NCBI GenBank assembly: GCA_040882645.1
Contig: JBBEAX010000034.1
Span: 1 to 31,051, forward strand
Source of the DNA: JAUYIV01 sp040882645
GTDB taxonomy: Bacteria; Actinomycetota; Acidimicrobiia; Spongiisociales; UBA11373
DNA length: 31,051 bases
Reading direction: 5' to 3'
Positions 1-6,522 of this stretch are shown here, in pieces (the stretch's first letter is position 1; every line of letters begins with the position of its first letter). Made by a program: the position numbers and the translations under genes. The notes beneath the pieces were generated by a model that worked only from the letters and a program-made list of their open reading frames with translations, was not told the origin of the DNA and ran no database searches.

Positions 1-6
1 GGGGCC

Positions 7-139
7 GTGCGGCGGTCTCGCGCGTTTCCCCGCGTCGGGCCGCCGCACAGCCCCCTCCCCTTGGTCGCTTCGCTTCCTCGGTACTCCCCCCTGCGGGGGG
101 AGAGACGCGCACGGCCCCCTCCCCTTGGTCGCTTCGCTT
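7..139. repeat. GC-rich intergenic repeats and hairpins at the window edge
   Basis: The first 160 bases hold no gene that I can support. A 9-bp perfect inverted repeat pairs 7-15 with 40-48. A 26-bp exact direct repeat occurs at 50-75 and 114-139 (CCCCTCCCC followed by TTGGTCGCTTCGCTT). Between them C(6)-TGC-G(6) forms an 8-bp hairpin at 84-102. The TCGCTTCGCT string and the C6/G6 hairpin recur in other intergenic gaps of this window, so this is dispersed repeat material and not locus-specific regulation. Confidence 0.7.
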
Positions 140-164
140 GGGGGAGACCTATCCTCCAGGGTTC

Positions 165-1406
165 GTGACTCGGTTCGCTCGAATTCTCCTGGTCCTCGCA
201 CTCGTTGCTGCCGCGTGCGGCGACGATGCAGGGACCAGCACGAGCACCACGGCGTCGACCCTGCCTCCGGTGGTCGGGCCGGGGACGACGTCGCCGACTG
301 GCCCCCCGGTGACCACGACCACGGAGCCGTCCGGACCGCTGCTCGGCCTCGATGTGGATACCGTCGCCCGCACCCTCATCAACCCGGTGTTCCTCACCGC
401 CCCGGCGGGCGACGACCGGCTCTTCGTGTTGGAGAAAGACGGCGTCATCGAGATCGTCACCGAGGACGGTGTGTCGGAAGAGCCCTTCCTGGACATCGAG
501 GTGATCGTCGGTTCGGATGCGCTCGAGCAGGGCCTGCTCGGGCTCGCCTTCCATCCGGAGTACGAATCCAACGGCCGGTTCTTCATCTACTACACCAATG
601 TCGACGGCCACAGCCGTCTCGTCGAATACCGGGTGTCGGCCGACCCCGACCGAGCGGATGCCGAAAGTGCTCGGATCCTGCTCGCGCTGGACCAGCCGGA
701 CATCAACCACAACGGAGGGATGCTTCTGTTCGGGCCTGACGGCTACCTCTATGTGAGCCTGGGCGACGGCGGCGGCGCCGGCGACGCATTCGGCAACGCC
801 CAGAACCTGACGACCCTGCTCGGGTCGATCATCCGGCTAGATGTCGACGCCGGCGACCCCTACGCGGTGCCACCCGACAACCCGTTCGTCGGGGACCCGG
901 CGGCGGGCCCCCCCATTTGGGTTTACGGGCTGCGCAATCCGTGGCGGTTCGACATCGATCCGGCGACCCGGCTGGTCTACATCGCCGATGTGGGGCAGGA
1001 CCTGTGGGAGGAAGTGTCGGTGGTGCCACTGGCGTCGGCCGGCGCGAATTTCGGGTGGCCGATCGTCGAAGGCTTCGAGTGCTATCGAGCCGAGACTTGC
1101 GACAGCGAGGGGATGGTCGAGCCGGTGATCGCCTACCCCCACGCTGAGGGATGTTCGGTGACGGGGGGATTCGTATACCGGGGGTCAGCGATTCCGGAGT
1201 TGCGGGGCCACTACTTCTATGGCGATTGGTGCGGCCAGTGGGTGCGCTCGTTCCGCTACGAAGACGGAGCCGCGGTCGACGAGGCCGACTGGACCAACGA
1301 CCTGGGACAGATCGGCCAGGTCCAATCATTCGGCCTAGGCGGCGACGGCGAAATGTACGTCCTGACCCAATCCGGCTTCGTCTACCGGCTGGTACCAGTG
1401 AGGTAG
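165..1406 (+). CDS. PQQ-dependent glucose/sorbosone dehydrogenase family lipoprotein
   Basis: A 413-aa member of the GSDH six-bladed propeller family, which oxidises sugars outside the cytoplasm using PQQ. I chose the GTG at 165 because it gives a compact lipoprotein signal (R3, R6, hydrophobic run, VAAAC lipobox with Cys18). A TTG at 138 in the same frame lies inside a dispersed repeat. A Thr/Ser/Pro-rich tether (about residues 22-60) follows the Cys and would hold the domain off the membrane. Family signatures run in order: LGLAFHPEY, NHNGG with candidate catalytic His182, GPDGYLYVSLGDGG, YGLRNPWRFD (Arg257-Asn258), VGQDLWEEV, NFGWP, and YFYGDWC near the C-terminus. The actual sugar cannot be read from sequence, and some homologues may not bind PQQ. 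A TATCCT box at 150-155 could be the -10. It stands alone: the next gene has its own promoter. Confidence 0.88.
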   Translation: MTRFARILLVLALVAAACGDDAGTSTSTTASTLPPVVGPGTTSPTGPPVTTTTEPSGPLLGLDVDTVARTLINPVFLTAPAGDDRLFVLEKDGVIEIVTEDGVSEEPFLDIEVIVGSDALEQGLLGLAFHPEYESNGRFFIYYTNVDGHSRLVEYRVSADPDRADAESARILLALDQPDINHNGGMLLFGPDGYLYVSLGDGGGAGDAFGNAQNLTTLLGSIIRLDVDAGDPYAVPPDNPFVGDPAAGPPIWVYGLRNPWRFDIDPATRLVYIADVGQDLWEEVSVVPLASAGANFGWPIVEGFECYRAETCDSEGMVEPVIAYPHAEGCSVTGGFVYRGSAIPELRGHYFYGDWCGQWVRSFRYEDGAAVDEADWTNDLGQIGQVQSFGLGGDGEMYVLTQSGFVYRLVPVR

Positions 1407-1416
1407 CGCAAATAGG

Positions 1417-1461
1417 CTGACACTTTCATAAAGCGAGAGATATCATTCGGTTTATGAAAGT
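1417..1461 (+). promoter_or_regulatory. Promoter with a perfect 11-bp inverted-repeat operator over the MNT start codon
   Basis: CTGACA (1417-1422) and TATCAT (1441-1446), separated by 18 bp, match sigma-70-type -35 and -10 boxes at 5 of 6 positions each. ACTTTCATAAA (1422-1432) and TTTATGAAAGT (1451-1461) are perfect inverted copies with centres 29 bp apart, close to three helical turns. The right arm contains the ATG at 1454, and the expected transcription start is at or next to that ATG. The layout suggests a leaderless, autorepressed gene, with the winged-helix domain of the encoded protein as the obvious candidate binder (inference). Confidence 0.75.
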
Positions 1462-2047
1462 TAGCCCTCCGCCTCTCCTCCCCATTCTCCGATCGAAGAA
1501 CCAAGCACTGATCCTGGCGAAGGTCCTGCTGAATCCGAGCATCGAGATGTCCATGGGCAAGATCGCCGAATCGGTTGGTGTGTCTCTACCGACCGTCTCG
1601 AGGGAAGTCGGCCGAGCCGAAAAGGCAGGTCTGGTGGTCACTAGACGCGAGGGCAGGTCGAGTCTGGTTAGCGCGAACCAGGGCAGTCCCTTCTATGAGC
1701 CGATGGCCCGACTGCTGCTGCTCTCTTTCGGTCCGCTGACGGTTGCTATAGAGGAGTTGTCCGAGATCGAGGGCGTTGAGCAGGCGTTCCTGTACGGATC
1801 GTGGGCGGCTCGCTATGTGGGTGAGTCCGGTCCAGCACCGCACGACTTGGACATCCTGCTCATCGGCAAGCCGGATCGGTCGAGTGCGTGGGCCGCGGCG
1901 GATCGAATGGAGCGGCGACTAGAAGTCCGGGTTCAGATCGTCGTCCGTACCCTCGCGCGTTGGGCAGATCCGGGCGACGACCCATTCCTGAAGGACGTAA
2001 AAGCCGGGCCCGTGGTGTTGATCCCCTTGCCGGGGAGTGCTAGCTGA
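1454..2047 (+). CDS. Winged-helix plus MNT-type nucleotidyltransferase (HEPN partner)
   Basis: A 197-aa protein with two parts. Residues about 10-75 form a winged helix-turn-helix (ISKNQ-like start, MGKIAESVGVSLPTVSREVGR recognition region, then a wing with TRREGRSSLV). Residues about 100-195 are a minimal nucleotidyltransferase: Gly115-Ser116-Trp117 and Asp131-Leu-Asp133 make the GS...DxD catalytic pattern. In characterised MNT/HEPN pairs the MNT protein modifies (AMPylates) and silences the HEPN RNase. Here the stop codon overlaps the HEPN start by one base (TGATG), which fits a toxin-antitoxin operon with MNT as antitoxin. The fused DNA-binding domain makes it the likely autoregulator through the inverted repeat at its promoter. 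The start codon falls inside that operator. Activity and partner control are inferred, not shown. Confidence 0.85.
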   Translation: MKVSPPPLLPILRSKNQALILAKVLLNPSIEMSMGKIAESVGVSLPTVSREVGRAEKAGLVVTRREGRSSLVSANQGSPFYEPMARLLLLSFGPLTVAIEELSEIEGVEQAFLYGSWAARYVGESGPAPHDLDILLIGKPDRSSAWAAADRMERRLEVRVQIVVRTLARWADPGDDPFLKDVKAGPVVLIPLPGSAS

Positions 2048-2508
2048 TGGCGTGGTCACAGGGGCGGATGGCGATCGAACGCATGCTTGAACGCGGTCAG
2101 ATAGAGAGAGTTCCGCCAAGTGACAACCTTGCGCAAAGCCTGATCGACGCCAGCAACGCGCATCTCGTTTCCGCCGCGACGGTGCTCGATAGTGACCCAC
2201 CCGGAGCATTCCAGCTGGCATACGACGCTGCCCGAAAGGCGTGCGCGGCGCTACTTGCGGTGCAGGGGCTTAGGCCAACCACAGCCGGCGGCCACCGAGC
2301 CGTCCAAGAAGCGATGACTGAGCAGTTCGGTTCCGGTTTCTCCTCTCTTGGCCGGTTGCGTCGCCAGAGGAACGACACCGAGTATCCAGACGCCGACTCA
2401 CCATCGACGACATCTGACGATGCCGCCCACGCGATCGAGGAGGCGGGCGACATCGTCAATGCTGCAAAAGCGCTACTTGCGTCCGGCCAGCTCACCCCGT
2501 TCAGGTAG
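2047..2508 (+). CDS. HEPN-domain protein (likely toxin of the MNT/HEPN pair)
   Basis: A 153-aa all-helical protein of the HEPN type, with an N-terminal helix rich in Ala (SAATVLDSDP) followed by the AYDAARKACAALLAVQGLRP helix pair typical of these domains. HEPN RNases carry R-x(4-6)-H. Here the equivalent site reads Arg108-Asn-Asp-Thr-Glu-Tyr113-Pro, so Tyr stands where His is expected. The RNDxEYP form recurs, as far as I recall, in the SAV_6107-like HEPN group, so this may be a subfamily trait and not damage. It starts within the stop codon of the MNT gene (1-bp overlap), so the two are co-translated. Whether it cuts RNA, or is a non-catalytic HEPN acting by binding, is open. Confidence 0.75.
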   Translation: MAWSQGRMAIERMLERGQIERVPPSDNLAQSLIDASNAHLVSAATVLDSDPPGAFQLAYDAARKACAALLAVQGLRPTTAGGHRAVQEAMTEQFGSGFSSLGRLRRQRNDTEYPDADSPSTTSDDAAHAIEEAGDIVNAAKALLASGQLTPFR

Positions 2509-2535
2509 CACTCGAGGGGCTTAGGTGGCGGACTC

Positions 2536-2572
2536 GCGAATTGCGAATTCCGGCCCGAGCGAAGCGAGGGCC
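2536..2572. repeat. Modular repeat: two 7-mers (GCGAATT) plus GGGCC-type core
   Basis: Two tandem GCGAATT words (2536-2549) sit two bases from a reverse-oriented copy of the dispersed 21-bp core (2552-2572; inner part CCGAGCGAAGCGAGG, GGCCC ends). This is the smallest member of the family seen in the window. The copy separates the HEPN gene from the nurA-like operon. Confidence 0.8.
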
Positions 2573-2594
2573 TCTTCGCGTCACCCCCGGTCGT

Positions 2595-2600
2595 TACCAT
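2595..2600 (+). promoter_or_regulatory. Putative -10 box of the nurA-herA-sbcDC operon (leaderless)
   Basis: TACCAT ends 8 nt before the ATG at 2609, and there is no Shine-Dalgarno sequence. No convincing -35 is visible. The same TACCAT and 8-nt gap occur before the ychF-like gene. Confidence 0.45.
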
Positions 2601-2608
2601 CGCCCACC

Positions 2609-3535
2609 ATGGCCCGACTGCACGTCGAGGGATGGGCCCCGGAGTACGGGGCCGCCGTCGAACCCGAGGATTCGCTCTCTCCGGCCGAGGGGTCGGTCGA
2701 TACCGACGTCGAGGACCGTCCCTGGGAGCCGATTGCCGGCGTGGATGACGGAGTGCCGATGGTGGCGTTCGTCGACGGAGTGCGTCGGATCGATGCCCGT
2801 CTGCTCCTCGACGACGAAGCGGGTCCCGTTCCTGGCATCTGCGGTTCGTTTGCGGTCGGGGCGGTGGTCTGGGACCGGGAGGTCCCCAGCAGCGAGGTGG
2901 TCCGGCCGCAGGTGGTCCGTATGGCACTGCTCGGCAAAGGCAACTCGCCGAGTCTCCCCCCGCTTCCGCCGTGGCTGCAGTACCTCACCTCGTCGGTGGA
3001 CGACGACGACCCTGCCTCTCTCATCCGGTCGTTCCATGACGCGATGCGGCGCGCCGAGGCGGTGCTGGCCGAGGACCTCGCCGGCTCCGGGTACTTCGTG
3101 GTGGCCGACGGCCCCCTCTACGACTACACGGCCTCCGACAAGATGGGTTACGTCAAGAGTCATCGGCGGTCGTACCTGCCCGATACCGCCATCGTCGGGC
3201 AACTGCCGGCTGCGCACCGCACCCCGCTGTTCACCATCGGCGAGGGGCGGTTCCGCCGCTACTCGTGGTACCTGCGCCTCGCCGATCGCGCCGACGGCCA
3301 CTCCTGGGTGGGAGTGGTCCGCTGTGAGGCTTCGGCCTCCCTCGACCGCGAGACGGTGGTGCGGATAGCCGACCGGTCGGCGGCGGTGCTTCCAAGGGTT
3401 GGGTCCGAGCCGCACATCGAGCCGCGGGCGCCACAGAACCTGGTGCCTATCGCCGCGCTGGAACGCGACCTGCGCCATCGGCTCGGCGACGCCGGCCTGG
3501 TGTTGCGGGCGCTGCGGTCGGCGGTGGCCGCATGA
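2609..3535 (+). CDS. nurA: NurA-like 5'-3' nuclease
   Basis: A 308-aa protein read as a NurA-domain nuclease, the partner of HerA in DNA-end resection. NurA has an RNase H-like fold with Mn-dependent acidic sites. The matching blocks are FVDG at 54-57 (Asp56), CGSFAVGAVVW at 78-88, VADGPL with Asp167, and GYVKSHRRSY with Lys183, followed by RYSWYLRLA and a C-terminal basic helix. Overall similarity to archaeal NurA is weak, so the call leans on these blocks and on the HerA gene directly downstream (4-bp ATGA overlap). I chose ATG 2609: the 28 upstream codons in frame are repeat sequence. It is the first gene of a run leading into herA, sbcD and sbcC. The alternative is an uncharacterised HerA-associated protein with the same operon role. 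Confidence 0.72.
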   Translation: MARLHVEGWAPEYGAAVEPEDSLSPAEGSVDTDVEDRPWEPIAGVDDGVPMVAFVDGVRRIDARLLLDDEAGPVPGICGSFAVGAVVWDREVPSSEVVRPQVVRMALLGKGNSPSLPPLPPWLQYLTSSVDDDDPASLIRSFHDAMRRAEAVLAEDLAGSGYFVVADGPLYDYTASDKMGYVKSHRRSYLPDTAIVGQLPAAHRTPLFTIGEGRFRRYSWYLRLADRADGHSWVGVVRCEASASLDRETVVRIADRSAAVLPRVGSEPHIEPRAPQNLVPIAALERDLRHRLGDAGLVLRALRSAVAA

Positions 3536-5241
3536 GCGTCGGGCGGGTCCTGGGAAGCCAGCACACCAACACCCGTGAGTTCCGGGTGGTCATCGGCGAT
3601 GGTCAGTACCTGCAACTCGACGATCTGGTGGTGGTCCGCACAGAGGTGCCGGGCGCCAACGAGGTGAGCACCTACGGGATCGTCACCGAGGTCGAAGCCG
3701 TGTACGAGGGGGCGTCGTTCGAATCCGACACCTTCCGCATCGCCGATGAAGGCAGCATGCCCGGGGCGAAGGTGCGGTCGGCGCAGGTGGCGGTCACCCG
3801 GGTCGATCCCGAGCTGTGGGTGGCGCCCGATCCGGGCGGGGCAGTGGAAAGGGCGACTGGCGAGGCACGGGCGAAAGCCCTTTACACCGACGAGATGGGC
3901 CGTCCCCTCCCCGTCGGCCTCGGTCGCGACGGCCTGCCGCTCTATGTCGATCTCGACTTCTTCGACGGCCGCAAGGGCGGCCACATGTCGATCTCGGGCA
4001 TCTCGGGCGTCGCCACCAAGACCTCGTTCGCCCTGTTCTTTCTGCGGATGCTCACGGGCCGGCGCGACATCGTCGGCGAAGCGGGCAAGAACCTGCGTGT
4101 CCTGGTGTTCAACGTGAAGGGCGAGGACCTGCTCTGGCTCGACAAGCCGAACCGCGATTTCACCGCCGAGCACGCCGCCAAGTGGGCTGCTCTCGGAGTC
4201 GAACCGCAGGCGTTCCCCTCGGTGTCCTTGTGGGCGCCGCCGCGCCCTCGCTCGGGGGATGTGCTGGTGCCCGACATCGCCGGTCGCCAGGATGTGAGTG
4301 TCTTCGCCTGGACCCCCCGGGAGTTCGTCGACGAGGGACTGCTGCGCTTCCTCTTCACCGACGCTTCCGACGCTCGCAACCAGATCTCCTTCGTGGCCGA
4401 ACGGGTCGAGTCGCAATTGCGGCGGTACGCGGTCGACGTGGCCGGGGTACCCGGGGCGATCGTGCTGCGCGACCCGTCGGAGGGCCATTCCCCCGGTGAT
4501 CTGGTTCGCCCCAACCAGGGGGAGCGGGTGATCAAAGACCTCGCCGGCCTCGCCACCGCCTTGGAGGAATTCCTCGATCCGCCCGATGGAGAACCCGACC
4601 TGCGGTGGTCAGGAAGAGTTCAAGGCGGCACCGTCTCGGCGTTCATGCGACGGTTCCATGCTGCGGTGGTCCGACTGGGGCATTTGATCCAGCCGGGGGA
4701 GAGCCGCCGCATCGACCGCGCCCAGGCCCAGGTCACCGTGGTCGCCCTCCAGTCGCTCCACGACCTCGCCCAGCGCTTTGTGGTGGGAGCGCTCCTGTCC
4801 GAAGCATTCAGGGAGAAGGAGGGCAGCGGCCAGAGGTTCCCGCTCTCGGTGGTGGTCCTCGACGAGCTGAACAAGTACGCCCCTCGCGAGGGCCAGAGCC
4901 CGATCAAGGACATGCTGATCGACATCGCCCAGCGGGGCCGTTCGCTGGGGGTGCTCCTGGTGGGCGCCCAGCAGACCGCTTCCCGGGTGGCGCCGGAGGT
5001 GCTGGAGAACGCCGCCCTTCGCGTGACCGGCCGCCTCGACGCCGCCGAGGCCGAACGCTCGGAATACGGGTGGATGCTGCCTTCGACCCGGGCCCGGGCG
5101 CGCCTCCTCAAGCCGGGAACCATGGTCATCTCGCAGCCGTCGATTCCGGTGCCCCTCGTCGTCGACTTCCCCTTCCCCCCATGGGCCACCCGCAAGGAAG
5201 AGGTGGCAGAAGACGACGCGGACGTGTTCGAGGGGCTGTGA
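3532..5241 (+). CDS. herA: HerA-like hexameric DNA-translocating ATPase
   Basis: A 569-aa protein of the HerA/FtsK-like P-loop class. HerA rings pump duplex DNA and drive the NurA nuclease. Residues about 1-110 look like the HAS-barrel (GRVLGSQHTNTREF, LDDLVVV, YGIVTEVE). The ATPase core follows. The Walker A position reads G156-ISGVAT-K163-T164, one residue longer than GxTGSGKT and without the Gly before Lys. Walker B is VVVLDELN (Asp444-Glu445), followed by IAQRGRSLGVLLVGAQQ with the sensor Gln typical of HerA/VirB4 proteins. The C-terminus is acidic (EDDADVFEGL). Its start overlaps the nurA-like stop by 4 bp, so the two should be made in fixed ratio. The unusual P-loop is probably a subfamily feature because the rest is intact. 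Confidence 0.85.
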   Translation: MSVGRVLGSQHTNTREFRVVIGDGQYLQLDDLVVVRTEVPGANEVSTYGIVTEVEAVYEGASFESDTFRIADEGSMPGAKVRSAQVAVTRVDPELWVAPDPGGAVERATGEARAKALYTDEMGRPLPVGLGRDGLPLYVDLDFFDGRKGGHMSISGISGVATKTSFALFFLRMLTGRRDIVGEAGKNLRVLVFNVKGEDLLWLDKPNRDFTAEHAAKWAALGVEPQAFPSVSLWAPPRPRSGDVLVPDIAGRQDVSVFAWTPREFVDEGLLRFLFTDASDARNQISFVAERVESQLRRYAVDVAGVPGAIVLRDPSEGHSPGDLVRPNQGERVIKDLAGLATALEEFLDPPDGEPDLRWSGRVQGGTVSAFMRRFHAAVVRLGHLIQPGESRRIDRAQAQVTVVALQSLHDLAQRFVVGALLSEAFREKEGSGQRFPLSVVVLDELNKYAPREGQSPIKDMLIDIAQRGRSLGVLLVGAQQTASRVAPEVLENAALRVTGRLDAAEAERSEYGWMLPSTRARARLLKPGTMVISQPSIPVPLVVDFPFPPWATRKEEVAEDDADVFEGL

Positions 5242-5247
5242 AGAGGG

Positions 5248-5333
5248 CCCACCGCCCACGGCCCACGGCCCACGGCCTAATACGGACGATCTATCCCTCG
5301 GGCCGTTGGCCGTTGGCTGTTGGCCGTCGGCCG
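5248..5333. repeat. Heptamer-array hairpin between herA and sbcD
   Basis: The left arm is four tandem 7-mers (CCCACCG once, then CCCACGG three times; 5248-5275) and the right arm is four more (GGCCGTT, GGCCGTT, GGCTGTT, GGCCGTC; 5301-5328). The arms are complementary with about one mismatch per word and enclose a loop of about 24 nt, so the transcript can fold into a long imperfect hairpin. It fills most of the 114-bp gap inside an otherwise overlapping operon and may attenuate or stabilise the message (inference). Confidence 0.8.
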
Positions 5334-5355
5334 GTCTCGCTCGGTCAGGTCTGAC

Positions 5356-6522
5356 ATGCGCGTATTGCACACCTCCGATTGGCACCTGGGGCGGCGGCTG
5401 GAGCGGCACGACCGGTTGGAGGAGCACCGCGCTGTGGTCGATTCGGTGGTGGCGATCGCCGCCGCCGAGGGAGCCGACCTCGTGCTCCATTCCGGCGATC
5501 TGTTCGATCGGGCGGTCCCCCCGGTGGAGGCGCTGCGTCTCGGCCTCGAGGGACTGGTGCGTCTCGCCGACGGAGGCACCCGCCCGGTGGTGGTGGTCGC
5601 CGGCAATCACGACTCGCCGGAGCTGTTCGAAACCCTCGCGCCGTTCCTGGCACCGTTCGGGGTGCATCTGGTGGGGCGGATCAAGCCCCCGGACGAGGGC
5701 GGGATCATGTCGCTGGACACCGCCAACGGACGGGCGCATGTTGCCTGCTTCCCGTTCCTCCGCGCCGCCCAGACGGTCGACTTCATGGTGAGGGCCGACG
5801 ATTGGTACAGCACGTACGCCGAGCGGGTGCGCAAGATCACCGAGCGGTACGCGGCGGCCCTGGGCGAGGCAGCCGGGCCGGACGATGCCACCTTCGTGGT
5901 GGCCCACTTCATGGTCGGCGGGGTGAAGGTGAACACCGCGGCCCCCCGGGGCGAACGCGACCTCCACATGGGCGAGGCGTACGCCGCCGCCGAGTCGGCG
6001 GTGCCGACCACCGTCGACTATGTCGCCCTCGGGCACATTCACGCGCCCCAGAAGGCCCCTGGTGCCCGGGTGCCAGCCGAGTACGCCGGGTCACTGCTGC
6101 AGCTCGACTTCGGTGAGGCCGGCGAGGTGAAGCGAGTGGTCGTCGTCGACACCTCCCCGGACGCGCCCGCCTCGATTCGATCGGTACCGGTGTCCGGAGG
6201 AAGGCCCTTGATCCGGGTGGAGGGAACCTGGGAGGAGATCGCCGGGCGCGACGACCTCGACGACGCCTATCTCGACCTGGCGGTGCGCACCGACGGCCCC
6301 GATCCCGGGCTGATGGATGTGGTCCGCGAACGCTTCCCCGATGTGGTCAAGGTGCGGGCCGAGTACGACCGGTCGCGGGACGCGCGGCCGACTACGACCG
6401 GTCGGCCTCTTGACGACCTGTATGCCGACTACCACCGGGAGGTCCACGGCGAGGCCGCCTCTGACGACCTGATGGACCTGTTCCGCGAGATCACCCTCGA
6501 GGTGGCCGATGCGTCCGATTGA
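5356..6522 (+). CDS. sbcD: SbcD/Mre11-type DNA repair nuclease
   Basis: A 388-aa metallophosphoesterase, the nuclease half of the SbcCD (Mre11-Rad50) complex that cuts hairpins and protein-blocked DNA ends. All metal-site motifs are present: SDWHLG (Asp8, His10), SGDLFD (Asp48), GNHD (Asn84, His85, Asp86), VVAHFMVGG and ALGHIHAPQ with the late histidines. The capping region (about 290-388) ends in a helix, LMDLFREITLEV, of the kind that docks on the SbcC coiled coil. I chose ATG 5356, which gives the usual MRVLHTSDWHLG opening. The short in-frame extension upstream is repeat sequence. A weak AGGT lies 5 nt upstream. It overlaps sbcC by 14 bp. Confidence 0.95.
   Translation: MRVLHTSDWHLGRRLERHDRLEEHRAVVDSVVAIAAAEGADLVLHSGDLFDRAVPPVEALRLGLEGLVRLADGGTRPVVVVAGNHDSPELFETLAPFLAPFGVHLVGRIKPPDEGGIMSLDTANGRAHVACFPFLRAAQTVDFMVRADDWYSTYAERVRKITERYAAALGEAAGPDDATFVVAHFMVGGVKVNTAAPRGERDLHMGEAYAAAESAVPTTVDYVALGHIHAPQKAPGARVPAEYAGSLLQLDFGEAGEVKRVVVVDTSPDAPASIRSVPVSGGRPLIRVEGTWEEIAGRDDLDDAYLDLAVRTDGPDPGLMDVVRERFPDVVKVRAEYDRSRDARPTTTGRPLDDLYADYHREVHGEAASDDLMDLFREITLEVADASD

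Noticed and set aside
2525..2608. Longer start for the nurA-like gene
   Set aside because: The 28 extra codons read through the heptamer/core repeat and carry no conserved residues.
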